From: Syngnathus acus
Taxonomy: Eukaryota > Chordata > Actinopteri > Syngnathiformes > Syngnathidae
Direction of reading: 5' to 3'
NCBI RefSeq assembly: GCF_901709675.1
Contig: NC_051099.1
Span: 2,108,001 to 2,172,000, forward strand
DNA: 64,000 nucleotides
Below, in pieces: positions 26,384 through 39,200 of this stretch. The position numbers and the translations under genes are program-made. The notes below the pieces were generated by a model. That model was not told the origin of the DNA. It saw only the letters and a list, made by a program, of their open reading frames with translations, and did not search any database. The number at the start of each line of letters is the position of its first letter. The stretch's first letter is position 1.

Positions 26384-27825
26384 CTTTCCGGTAGAAGGGA
26401 AAAAATAAAACACAGTGAACCCCCCCTGTGCAAGGTCCACGAGAAGCTGGCTCAAAAAAAAAAAAAAATGCGGAGAGATAGGAAACTGCAGATAACGACT
26501 GCTGGTGAGATAATGTCACTGAGATAAAGGTCCAAGGTTCTGATCGGCAGCAGGTGATCAACAGACCCACTGCAGGCGGGGACACCGCTGACAGAGCAAG
26601 TAAACAGGAGCTCGTGTTGCCTTCAAGTGCTTACCGCAAAATCCCAAATCTGAGTGTTCACTCTAACTAAAGTGTCCTTTTTTCTGTGATAGTGTGTTGT
26701 AATATTTCATAAGGTCCTGCCGTTTATGTCTACATACACACATGCTATATGACCAAAAAAATAATAATACGGACACTGCGTACATACGTGCAAAATGTGT
26801 GGTCAAAGCAAACAAAACCAAACCCTAACCTAATGAGATCATTACAAAACAGGCATTAAAGATAATCAATGCCAAAGTACATCATTGTTGACAAAGCACA
26901 TATTTATTATTTGAATGTCTTTTTGTCTGAAGCTTTAATGTGAATTACTAGAATAACAGAGCATTCCATATGATGTAGTGCAAGGCTACACAATCATAAA
27001 CAAATAGATTTGCATTAGCTTTCAAAATATGGAATGACCCGTCTTCACAGCCAAAGTAATAAATAATATCCGAATGTATTTGAAGGCAGCACGCCGCTGC
27101 GGTCCTTTGCAGGAAAGGAAGGAAACATGGGCGGTGATGACGTTCAATAGTCTCACAATGAAACGGCTCACATTGCAAAATGTTATAATTGTCTGGATAC
27201 TACTACAAAGATAATCATAAACAGTATAACAACAGAAAATATTACATTGTAAGAATGTATCCTATAGAATGGATGTTTGCTCATTTGAGTGACTTTATGA
27301 TTCACAAGTAATGTTACAAAATAGTGCCGTCCTGTGGTCAACATTGGTACTACTGATCCAGTAGATTACTACTACTACTACTCCTACTACTAGTAGTTTG
27401 TACAGAATGAATTACAACGATACCGATTTAACAAATAGGCCATGCAAAATTGTCAAGAAAGGGTCTGTTGTTATATGTGTTTTAAAAACGCAGTTTTCTC
27501 GAATTATAAATCGGGTCTGTGTCTTTAAGAATATGCTGGACGTTCTACCATGATGGCCTTTGCGTATGCAAAATTGTTCCGTTTGCTATGCGCACTGGAC
27601 TTGTTCATCAGGATCCGGTTATAAAATGACAGCTCAAAGTGTTTAATAATTAATCCAAGTCATCTTTTACTTGCAGATCCACCTCATGTAATAACAAACT
27701 TGCCTTGATGAAAGCAAAGCGCGAGAGGAGACCGAAGGGGCACCGGTGACGCAGTGATTCATCGAAAGTTCTGAAACTTTTATGATTTGAAAATTACACA
27801 GATCCTGTTCTGTGAGGTATTGGAG
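26384..27825. other. Shared 5' flank of mpp1 (minus) and tmlhe (plus)
   Basis: A 1.44-kb divergent promoter interval. It contains an AAAACCAAACCCTAACC word at 26815-26831 and a (CTA)n triplet run at 27366-27397. No clear TATA box was assigned for either gene. Confidence 0.5.
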
Positions 27826-29973
27826 ATGATCGGGACGCTTAGCGGGATCGTAAGAGCAGTTGCTCGGAATAGGACTTTATGGAGACACGGGAAGCAAGTC
27901 CGTGGGTACGCCTGCCCACCAGCATCTACGCGCTTGCATGAAAACTGTCTGGGTGAGTTCATGGAACACTTTGCAAAGACCAAACACGCTGCTAATGCGT
28001 CTGCTCCACTTGCATGTACCAGAACTCGAGTACAGAGGGACTCGGATGCATTTGGACTACGTGTGGTTGAGGGATCACTGCCGCTCTGCCGAGTCCTTCA
28101 ACATCCAAACGCACCAGAGGAACTTGGACACCGGAAGTATCGACCTCAACATCCGGCCCGATCACGTCCAAGTGGAAGATGACGATCTTATCCTCACTTG
28201 TAAGTCATTTTTAATAATGGCCATAAGAAAATAAATAATAAAAATATTTTTAAAATAAAAAACAAATGAATGAGACGCAGTTTGAAAAATGCTTTTCTGA
28301 ATATGCTTATTTTATTAACACTGCCAAATCACAGCAGAAGTTGCGCACTTGTTTTCAGAAAAAAAATGCCAGCATGCAACCAACATCTTCACCTCCAAGA
28401 TACTGATATGAATGAAATATTTTGAGTAAATTAAAATAAATAGTAAATGCAAAAAGTTGCACTCTTAAAAATTAGTAAAGGAAGCGTACAACACCAGGTG
28501 GACTTTGGTAAGTTTCTAATTTAATGGCTTACCCAGTACAGTCATACTTGAGTGAATGGTATGTTGCCCTTCATTCTTTAACACTGCCTACACCCTGCCA
28601 GAAATAAAGTAAGTTTACAAAATACTTGCCAACAAGTCTACTATCAGCGCTTAAAGGGACATCATCATAATTCATTTTCTGCTCATTCATCATTTTTCTT
28701 TTCATAATTTCGTTTAATTTTATTGGCCAAACCGACAAATGTAACTAATCAAATTTTGCTTGTGTGCATCCAAGGGCCTGGTGGTCACACTTCCAAATAC
28801 CGCCTTAGCTGGTTAGCCGAGAACAGCTACGAGGGAAAGAAGCAGAGCGCCGTACAGCCACGCATCCTTTGGAATGCAGACATTTATAAGAACTCCCATG
28901 TGGCCTCCTCCAAATGGGATGCATTTATGAACAGCGAGGATGAATTAAAAAAGTTCCTGCAGAACTACCTTCTCTACGGGATCGCTTTTGTGGATGACGT
29001 CCCCGCTACAATCGAAGCCACAGAGGCCGTGACGCAGAGGGTTAGTCTTATCAGGTATACCCGACTTCTCCTTCACTGATTTTGCAAGCATCCACATCCT
29101 CATTCCCAAATTCTTCAAGGGAAACGACCTATGGACGAATGTGGTCCTTCACGTCAGATTTTTCCAGAGGAGACACTGCCTACAGCCAGCTGGATCTTGA
29201 CCGCCACACAGACACAACCTATTTTCAAGAACCGTGTGGGTAAGTGGAAAGGGAAAAGGTCTCCCCCAAAGGCAGGATGTGACATTGACAATATTTGCCT
29301 TTTTTTTTTTTTCCTCTACAGAATTCAGGTTTTTCACTGTCTAAAACACGAAGGTACCGGTGGAAGGAATCTGCTTGTCGATGGTTTCTATGCAGCTAAA
29401 AGTCTTCGTAAGCGGTCGCCAGAAGATTTTGAACTGCTTTCGCATGTTCCGATCAAACATGAATATCTTGAACGCACTGGCAGCCACCAAAACCACATGA
29501 TTGGCTTTGGACCCGTTCTAAATGTCTATCCTTGGAATAATGAGCTTTACATGATTCGGTATGTTGATGGGATTCATTTCAATGGTGTTGCCTAATTTGG
29601 AAGATAAGTTATATATTATCGCCGCTACAGGTACAACAACTTTGACCGAGCAGTAATAAACACGATACCTCATGATGTTGTTCGCCGCTGGTATGTGGCT
29701 CATCGCCAGTTGACCTCGGAACTCAGGCGAGCAGAGAATGAGCTGTGGATGAAACTGACTCCAGGAAAGGTAAGACCATTTTCACTAGCGACATGATTTG
29801 AACATTTTCTGATTGCAACTTTTGCATCTCTTTAACTTCAGGTGATTTTTATTGACAACTGGCGAGTCATGCACGGCAGGGAGGCGTTCAGTGGCGTGCG
29901 GCAAATCTGTGGATGCTATCTGAGCAGAGATGATATTCTCAGCAAATCACGATGTTTGGGGCTTCAGGTATAG
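27826..29973 (+). CDS. tmlhe: Trimethyllysine dioxygenase, mitochondrial, complete, 403 aa
   Basis: Fe(II)/2-oxoglutarate dioxygenase that hydroxylates N6-trimethyllysine, the first step of carnitine biosynthesis, in mitochondria. Seven exons: 27826-27952, 28023-28199, 28775-29054, 29120-29239, 29322-29558, 29631-29769 and 29842-29973. All are GT-AG and phases agree. The N-terminus is Arg-rich with almost no acidic residue (MIGTLSGIVRAVARNR), fitting a mitochondrial presequence. The N-terminal domain has DYVWLRDHCRS and RPDHVQV. The double-stranded beta-helix carries the iron ligands H224 and D226 (DRHTDTTYF) and H371 (NWRVMHGRE); the oxoglutarate-binding side has RQICGCYLSRDD. The family member gamma-butyrobetaine hydroxylase is a less likely match because HCLKHEGTGG and ENSYEGKKQ are typical of TMLHE. 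Human length is 421; the difference is at the N-terminus. The introns are very small (65-82 bp except intron 2). Confidence 0.94.
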
Positions 29974-30019
29974 CAAATCGAAGAGAGCCCCTTAAGTTCC
30001 GTGAAGTACACTTGAAGGC

Positions 30020-30025
30020 AATAAA
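30020..30025 (+). terminator. tmlhe: Poly(A) signal of tmlhe
   Basis: AATAAA lies 47 bases after the TAG stop codon. A second AATAAA cluster follows at about 30159-30170 (AAAAAATAAATAAAGG) and may be an alternative signal. Confidence 0.6.
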
Positions 30026-32612
30026 TGTTTGATTGATGCTGCATTTTGTAATTTACTATGAAATGAATATTGAATATTGTCTGTCTTAGTTGACAGATGT
30101 GTTTGCAGCTGAATTGAATGCATGAATGATGCCCTCTGCTGGTTTTAATGGTAAAAAAAATAAATAAAGGGCAAGTGTTCTTTTTAAAGTAAGGCTGGGG
30201 GATTTGTCTTGATCCCGGTTTTCTACTCTACAATATTTCTTTTCGCTAGTCCAGTGAAGACTAATCCTACCTGATGATCACGTTAATAATTTATAAACTG
30301 CATTGTATTGTGACTAATTGAGTGTGCTATGTCTTATGCGTGTTGACAGCTTGAGTTTTGGTAGCGACATAAGAAATTGGCATGCAGAAGACAGCACAAT
30401 GCACAAAGATCCAGTCACACTCTTATTTCCATCATTGGCTTTGAGGGAGACTGCTGTGGTCACCATGGAAACAGACGAGCATACCGAGGCCCGCATTGTT
30501 GTCCTGGTAACTCGACGAATGAGAGCATTCAGACGAGATGTACTTCTAATATCAGGCCATGCAAGGTGACCATCTCGACCAAAATGTGCATTTGATGACG
30601 TCGCTTTGATTTAAACGAATACAAGAAAAGATTTCAGAGTACCATGTGAAGAGAAATGAGTGGAAATGCGGACACAAAATGTCACAGTGTTGACAAGGGT
30701 TGAAATGTGAATAACTGTAATTAACCCCAGATTTCAAAGAAATCAAACAATGGTTTACTTTTTGCTTCACATCTTATTTCCAGGGAGCTTCACTTTTGCT
30801 CTTTCAAGCCAAACAAGATTATACTGGCCTTCATTTTTTTTTTTAGAAAAAGCAATTATTTCCTTGCAGTTGAAAGTGAACAATGAAAAAATACAACAAA
30901 AGCAGGAAAAAATAAATAAATAAAGTTGAGCCGGAGCCACTGCAACAGGCTGCAGTGCCCGGAAGTGACTCACCTAATGGTGTAGATGCATCTGATGAAG
31001 CATTGTCGGGTTAGTGCGAATAGCAAAAGGTTCAGGCACCCTCCACTCAGCATATATTTACACTTCTGAAAGGAAATGGCAACAAATATGCACAATTAGT
31101 CACAGTTTGCTTCCCTGGTTGCCAAGCAATGAACAATAATGAGATACATGGCCTGCACTGCAATTACTGTATTGCACTCATTATTCATTGTAACAATAAG
31201 AAAGAGAAAAAAATAATAGAAAAGTAAATCAATTTACATTCAAATCAGTCAGGAAGGAATTACAAAGTCCTACTTTTTAAGGTAGCAAAAGTAATGGGAC
31301 ACTTGGCTGTCATTCCCTTCCAATAAAGAGCAGATAAAAAGCATAAAGTTCATTTGGCACATCTGTCAACAGTGTTTATGACATTTCCTCCCCTCACAGA
31401 TCAAAACTTTCATGGTGAGTGATTACAGTATTTTAAAAGTAAATCCATTGTAAAACGGATGACTTGGAGATGTCATTTATTTGCTGCTACTTCACCAGTT
31501 ACAGCTCATAACTCAGCCTAGCTTGTCTTCTATATCAGTCTTGGTCACGGCTGGTGGTAAAGGAATTCAAGTCATTTAATCTCCACCTGCCCTTTATTGG
31601 TTGCCTCCAGCTCTTGGAAGTTAAAAGCACTGCTTATTGCCGGAGGGAGGGAGGGAATCACTCCCTGGTGATGCATACCTAATAAAGTAACTTTCACCTT
31701 TGTCATTTTCACTCAGGACACATTGACGTGTGCTGATGGAGGGAGGGAGTGGATGACTCACGCAAGATTAATTGTCTGTAGTTAGCAGAAGGTGACAAAG
31801 GTGTTTAACGGGGGTGAGTGGAGCGCTGAGAGTGGGAGACTGGCCAGGTTAGGATCCCTTTAGTATTACTCTTGCATGATAGCTGAGCAAGTTTGACAAG
31901 AATCCTTGATTCATCCAAGCAGCACATGTTTGGAATGAATTACACAATGGAGGAGGCAGTCTAATGAAATCAATAGTATCACTCATTAGTGACCCTGGAT
32001 CACTTATAACATTCTTGAAGTGCCAGAGTACAACCTTCCACATTTACATGCAATTTTGAGTTAAATGTATGAAATGATCGATTGATATAAAAGACAATCA
32101 AAACATATGAATCGTGACATGATCCAGTACACTCCAAAAGATGCTTTTAATCATGCCTACATGCATGAATGATTTCCACGCCTGCCAGCCTGGACCATAG
32201 CGATTTCTCTCGACAGTAAAAGTGTGTGGAGAGCCGATGATAAATTGGGCCTGCAGCATCTGCTCGGCTGTCTGGTATGGTGGACTGTGAGAGCTGGTGG
32301 GCCTGCAACTGTCTCCCTCTCAAAGCTGAGTGCTGCTTCCAGTGTAATTCCTCCACACAGACACATTCATCCACCCACCACATGCGTTGTTTCCCAGTCA
32401 GCAGACTCGGAGGAGTGAATCAGCACTCTGGCTTGGCACTGCAGTCGATATTTTATATTTTTATATTGACTATTTCTAATACAGAATCAATGCCAACTGT
32501 TTTCTCAGTTCAAAGCAGATATTGTTAAATGGATATTTTGGTTTTAAGGAAGACAGGATGCAGTTCATAAAATAGCCAGCAGGTGACAGAAGAGGCTTTT
32601 AGATTTAGAGGC

Positions 32613-32640
32613 GCGCGTGCGACGGTGCGCGCGCACGCGT
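32613..32640. repeat. Alternating GC/GT tract with Z-DNA potential
   Basis: The tract reads GCGCGCGTGCGACGGTGCGC followed by GCGCACGCGT, almost strictly alternating purine and pyrimidine. It is exceptionally CpG-rich for this AT-rich interval. Confidence 0.6.
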
Positions 32641-34360
32641 CAGACAGAAGGCAAGGATGCTGATGGAGGAAGCTGACAAACAAATGCTGATCCCCCCCCC
32701 CAACACAGGTCGCCCACCTAACAAGACTGCGCAATTTCTACAGCCGCCCCCCCCCCCCAAAAAAAACATCCAGCTTTCAGAAATCCTGAAAGCGCAAATC
32801 ACAATTCCAGCATCATCTGAAGAAGGTTCTGTGGGCAAATGCAGTGACACTGAACTATCATCTCGCATCGGCGTCAAAACGTTGCTGCTTCCTTAACGAT
32901 TGACACAATTGTGCAAATAAACCTTATGAAAAAGTGGAACACTGTCAGTCAAGCGCAAGATCTCTTGATTCTTTTGTCATGGGAGAAATTCACTTCACTG
33001 TTGCCATAGGTGACCGAGCATGAATTGTATATGGAGGAGAGCGGGGGAGCTGTGGACACTCTTTTGTGTTGCATCAGGAATGCATTTGTAACTTTCTCTA
33101 CTGCTTGCATTTAAAAAGCACATCATTATTTTTCCTCAATGGCACTCATTGAACATTTCCAAGTTTTACCTTACATCTAGGTTCATTGTCATTATAGTGG
33201 ATGTTCCAGGAGGTCATTCAATAACCCATAAATAAGGTAAATGTTTTAAAAAAAATAGGCATGGTTTAAAAAAAAATAAGGCAAATTCTAAGTGTCTAAG
33301 CTTAGCAACTGCCACGTTTCTTTTTCTTTCTACAGCCATCAATTTCTGACCCATGTTAAGGCATCTTTTCAATATTTGATGTTGTTCTATGGAGTGCTGA
33401 CAATTGAACACGGAAATGGAAAGCATATTTTATGGCGCTGCTTCAGTGGTTCTGTATCCATCTGCTGAACAGAGCTATGCACTCCAATTGAAAAAAGAGC
33501 CTACCTGTGCAAACAAAGACACAAGTTCAGGAAAATTCAGCAGCAGCAGCAGCAAACTTGCTACCGTTAGCATTCAGAACCAGCCGATGAATTTGTGCAT
33601 GATGTCGTTGGGACGTTCCATATGCTACATTGAAAATAATTTCATCATCTTGAGTTGTTAGAAATGATTTGGTCCTCTAACGGTACAGACCTCTCGAAGT
33701 AAATGAAAAGAAATCAATTAGATGACTCTAAGCTGAACATTAAATGTGCTTTACTTCTTGCAATGTGACCGAAGCACACAAAAGTCATTCTTTGACATGA
33801 CAGTAAAATGTTATTATTCATTTTTAGGGGCTCAATATTCAGTCTTTTAAGTTTCTTTGGGTGGCTGGTTGAAATAAATTGCATTTCACAGACAGTTGTT
33901 AAAACTGATAGCAGACAAAATAGTGACGTCAAATGGCAACTCAATAGCAACAATGGATTGTCCAGGGCTGGATATTTTTTTTAATTGTAAACTATCTTGG
34001 TGATGTTTTAAAACACATCAGCATTCTGACCTGCTCAAATATTGGTGATATCGATTGTCTGGTTATCTCTTTGGAATCGATATTTGACCCCTGACCTTCA
34101 ATCAGACAATGAAGCCTTTTCTCCTCAACTGTCCGGCTAAAGGCCTTTCTTTCCTTTGCCAAATGCATTATTCATATTAAAACATCTATGTCTTAAAAAA
34201 GAAACCATATAAACTGGGACAGGGGTGAGAATGGGGGAACCATGTCAGATTTGTCTTTGGCTTCTTCTATTGTGGGTTGTTGGGTCGACGTTAAACAGTC
34301 TATTTCTATTTTCATGGACAAAATGTTGTCTTTGAACCGGTTGCCAGCCAATCACAGGGC

Positions 34361-34460
34361 ACGAATAAATACAAATAAATAAATAAACTAAAATAAATAA
34401 ATACACTTAAATACACATAAATAAATAAACTAAATATAGTACATAAATAAATGAAAAATA
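34361..34460. repeat. AAATA/AATA-rich microsatellite
   Basis: Imperfect AAATA and AATA units follow a piece (GGTTGCCAGCCAATCACAGGGCAC) of the dispersed repeat best seen at 49428-49798. Confidence 0.7.
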
Positions 34461-37400
34461 ATTCAAAATGGTGGCATGGAAATTCAAGTATCGGTATATC
34501 AGCTTTGTGTTCTCCTAAAGATGGCCCGATTGATATCATCATTATTTCACTATTGTGACATTTTAGTTTGGTGCTGTTGTCAAATTCTTCTTCTTGATTG
34601 TAAAATATGTGTCTTGGCTCAGTAAAGGTTGTGGAACCACTTGGGAACAGCATTTGATGTTTGAGTATTGAAATGATGTTAAAGCTGTTATCTCAAGGCA
34701 TAACGTGTCTTTAAATGTGGATTACTGCGCTTGTGTGGCTTCTTTTGTTCAAACACGAGCGTCACCACAAGTCAAACTGCCAGTGTCGCTTAAAGCTGGG
34801 GGATTTTGCTTGCTTTGTGCAAAGCCTCACTTCTGCATTTTCTATGCGCTCGTGCACGTCAATTACCCAAGACTGCAAATCATGAGCCAACCATGATGAC
34901 TTTAACCAACCATCTATATGATTCTTGTTAGTTTTTTAGTGTTGGGAAAAAAGATGATCAGTGCACATAGATGATACACCCTCATTTTCTAAGCAGCTAA
35001 TCCTGTTTGGCGGCTGGGGGGGGATACGTTACAGCATGCGGGCAAGGACGTGTCAGGCCAGCAGTCTATCACAGAGATAACACGCGTGTAGTCACTCACA
35101 TTCACACTCACGTTCGCACCTTCCAGCCATTTCAAGGTCTCCGATGGATGACCATGTAGGGAAGAGGCCAAGGATGCCTGAGATGATTGCACGTGTCAGC
35201 TGTCACCGCCCTGCTTGCCTTGACATCTCCACATATAACAATACACTCACGTTAGAAATCAATATATATATATAAACATGGCGGCGATATGATGTCATTT
35301 TTAAGGTTGGTTGTATCCAGCACACACAGGCTTTGCAAAGCACCTCTCCAATCAATCTGTAAAAGCTGCTTCCACCTGCAATTCATTGTTTCGCATGAGC
35401 AACACAATGTTTTCGATGTCTCACTCCCACATGACTTTTTCCGTTGCTTTAAGTGCACTCCCATCTCTTCACCTTCAGCACTGATACTCCACTTCAAGTA
35501 TTGCATCCTGGGGAGAGAAAAATCCAAATGTGTAAGCCTGTATCTGCTGTTCTGTCCTTTACAAGAACGCAAACGCAGAGTTTTAACGACATGTCCATCA
35601 AAGAATACAAAGTCATTATCTGCTACTTAGTTTGTCCTGGAAGTTTGGAGTGTCCCCCAAAAAAAGCTGCGGTGCCATTTTGTCCTACCTGCAGTGGAGT
35701 AAATCACATTTACTATTGTTATTTACATGGGCAACTAGAATCAAATGATGCAAATATTACACATTATTTGCTATAAAAGATGTAGTAAGTCAATATATAT
35801 ATAAAATAAATGTTGATCTTAAAATTCCCTTACCTTCTTTTATGCATGGTCATCAGATATTTACCTTTTGGGGACTAAACTTCAGGCAAATTAGAATGGA
35901 CAGTACTGATCGTTTATTAGTCCTCAAAGGGTAAATGAAAAGACAGTTTTTCTTTAATGTATAAGCCTTTATTTGTAAAAAGTCTGTTGTTTGAATGAGA
36001 ACCCTTTTTTAAACCACATACTTGAACACCTTGTATTTGTAAAAAAACAAACAAACAAACAAAAAAAAACCACATTTTGTTTAAACACCTAAAAAAGCGG
36101 ATTGACACCGTAACATTAAATTTGCACTGACAAAATAATACAATATCATACCACACAAATGTCGATTTCCATGGGTACCGATACTCCAAATGAAATCCAA
36201 ACACTTCATTAAACAACAGAAATAAGCGCTCCAATGTCAACATAAACAAAAAGAATGCAGTTTATCTTCCAGTGCCATTTATAGCCGATGAATTACATTT
36301 TCCTTCTCATGATTAAACAACAACCCATGATAACAAATACAACAAATAATAAACAAACAGAGGAATGAAGCAAATTATTTTCTAAAGTATAGTCTGAGAA
36401 AAAAAAAAAAAAAAAGGGGCCGATTTGTTGATTGTTGTGTGCATATACAAGTGTATTTTGTCAATTTCCAGCAAAAAATAAACTAAAAATCATCTGGTGA
36501 GCTGGTCACAGAGATTTGTGAAGATTCTGGCAAGTATGGCCATACAGCAATCAACAACAGACCATAATAACCAAAAGGCAGCTCCTCACTGGACAAATAT
36601 GGGAAACACCCACTCAGGGTGTCATCACATGGCTTATGTCGGACGCTACAGGTGGAGCATCCTTTACATCCTTTGTAGCTGAATGGTGACTGAAGTTGAT
36701 GAGCATGCTGAACCTGATCCAACCAAATTGCGTGGTTGACAACAAGCAGGGAGTACATTTCTTTTGCGATTCATATGAATCCCAACATGTACATTCCATA
36801 TTATCTTAGTTATATGCTTTTTTTTTTTCGGAATAAGAAAGGTTTGTTGAAGATTTAAATCGAGCTGGCTGTAAAATAAGTGCAATTTGAGCATGTAAAC
36901 ACTTTCTCATCCTGGCTGTGGTGATGAATCGTATGATGCAGAGTAAAAATAGGTTAAGAAAATAATCCTTCCAGAGGTCATGCAAAAAAGAAAATTGTGG
37001 TGGACACAAAATAATGAATGCACCAACCAAAGTTCTTCCAACAGTGAGAAGTCTGCATGTCAGCCTTGGTCTGGGCTTGGGTGGTGACATTTTTCCTGCT
37101 TTGTTGCAATTCATGCTCGTTTTAAAGGGTGCGCTCCACTAATATTTACTTATTATGATCCATAGATGTCTTGAGGACATTGGTAATGTGTTCAAAAGAT
37201 TAAAGTCACTCTAAAAGGCTTTATTTACTTTTGGAATTGAAATTTGTTCAGGCCAAATAAAGTCCCTAATGTCAGGCGAATAAACACATATTACAAAAAG
37301 AAAGTCCTACATTTACGAGAATAAGGTTGGAATATTACGACGTCCGCATTTGCATTCATTACGGTAATTTGAGTGGAATATCATGATTAATATCAACTGC

Positions 37401-38944
37401 ATGTTCCTGAGAAAGAACAACACTGTCTATTTTGTTGCTGCGTGTTTTTAACAAGTGCAGTTCCTGTGCAGGATGATATAACTTGATTTCAAAATCATCC
37501 GAATTTGATACTGTGACTTTATCTTTTTGGTCTCGTCTGTCTCGTCCGTCAATCCACATTTACAGGAATGAAATACCCCTTACTAGCCTGGACATACTGT
37601 CGCTGAACATATTTACTTCTGCACATGTTAAGATCTATTGTTGGCAAAGGAGCAGCTGCACGACGACTTGGCTACGTACCTTGCTTAAGGGCACATGTGA
37701 AGCTTTTTTTTTCTTTTCTCGAGGAACAGGAAAAAACATCCAACTCGCCTTCTTAAGGCATATCCTGCTCCTCAAAGCCTTTATGAGCCAGATTGGCCAT
37801 AACGCCCTTTTCCCCATATATATCTATATATATGTGTTTAAAGAAGGAGAGATGAATCAGTGATTGTTTTGATGGTTGAGGTAAACACTGCAAGTAGGTT
37901 CGGATGCGTTGACTTGGGCAACGAAAAAATGTCATTCAAGTCGACGCCATCCTATTTGCTGACAAAGAGCAAAAGCTTTAAGCCAACTTTAGCTTTGCAC
38001 TCGGGCTGGGTTTTGTGAACAGTCTCCACAAACTCATCACTGTGAGAGGACTTGTTGAATACTCCATTATTTTGTCAACACGCATCTTTTTTTTTTTTTC
38101 TTTCTTGATTTTGTTTGCCGAAGTATGCCAATGCCAGAGAAGCTGTCCATGCCATTAGCAGTGAGGCCAGTTGGTATTTACGAACTGCCGTGTTTTTGTT
38201 CATGCATTAAGAAGTATTAAGTGAAAGATATCATATTTACAGTACAATTCACATGTAATTACACATATACACTAGAGGCAATAAAAATTCACATTGAACT
38301 CAGATCAACACTTTCCCTCCCCTTCCACATCTTGAACATGTGTTAAATGAACATAAGCGCCATCTTGTAGAAACATTTGTAGGCTACGAAGAGTAAAATC
38401 TTAAAATATAAGGTCCTCACAGCTGTTGGGATGAATGTGCGAATTCCATACCCAGAAAGCTGTGTCAGGTAAATATAATGTGATGCATGCAAGGGCTGCT
38501 TTTGTTAATGTAAAGGAGAAACACATTTTTTTTCAGCAAACATCCATCACATTGTCTTTTCAGAGAAATGGAAGAAAAAAAAATGGTAAGATATGTACCT
38601 TCAAAATCCTTACCAACTTATTCAATACTGATCAAAGACATAGACAGTGGAAATAATAAACATAATAAGAGTGATTATGCATATCTGCAACATTTGTACA
38701 TCTGTAATCACTAACTTACATCTGAAATATGTAAAAAATTAAAAATATGCAGAATTGACTCATGTCGTAGAGTGGGAGTTATTTTGTGGGAGATTTAATC
38801 TCGAACTAAAAGTTATGTAAGGTATGCATACAATTCTGTACTTAAATAGGAGTGTTAGACCATCCAGTTGCATTTGAAATCATTTCCATTTATATTTGCT
38901 GTGATCATTTTGGTTCTTGAACAGAAGAAAGGGGATGTGACATG

Positions 38945-39200
38945 GGCGGAGCTAGATTTTTTTGCTGAGGGGGGGCCCAGGGGTGGCCAAGAATATCTCA
39001 GGGGGTCTGCATAATATATATATTTTTAACAAATCTAAAAAAATCTTTACAAAATGCTGATAAACATTTGTCATGTACCCTTCGAAGGACAGAGGGAAAT
39101 GTGGGGGGGAAAAAAAAAAGAATCCTGGAAAAATCGTTACGTACCCAAAAGGCAATTATCTGGCCTGGCACCTGAGAGGTCCAAGTATATTTTTTGGGAT
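38945..39200 (+). repeat. Dispersed repeat, second copy (see 14795-14905)
   Basis: Shares GGAGCTAGATTTTTTTGC-, GGGGGTCTGCA- and ATCTGGCCTGGCACCTGAGAGG-type blocks with the first copy. It is longer and contains an internal AT-rich insert. Confidence 0.5.

Noticed and set aside
26384-26455. Upstream extension of the mpp1 frame
   Set aside because: It would start at TTG. The MTLK start at 26383 matches the family N-terminus.
27787-27825. Upstream extension of the tmlhe frame
   Set aside because: The extension would begin at TTG. The first in-frame ATG is 27826 and gives a plausible mitochondrial presequence.
32657-32896. Pro-rich frame of 79 codons
   Set aside because: The proline run comes from C homopolymers in low-complexity sequence, and no conserved neighbour or splice signal supports it.
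36483-36800. Protein-like stretches on both strands (91 codons on minus; a short Cys/His-containing frame on plus near 36716-36790)
   Set aside because: Frames are interrupted, no domain could be matched, and no splice-bounded exon fits. A decayed mobile element is possible but unsupported.
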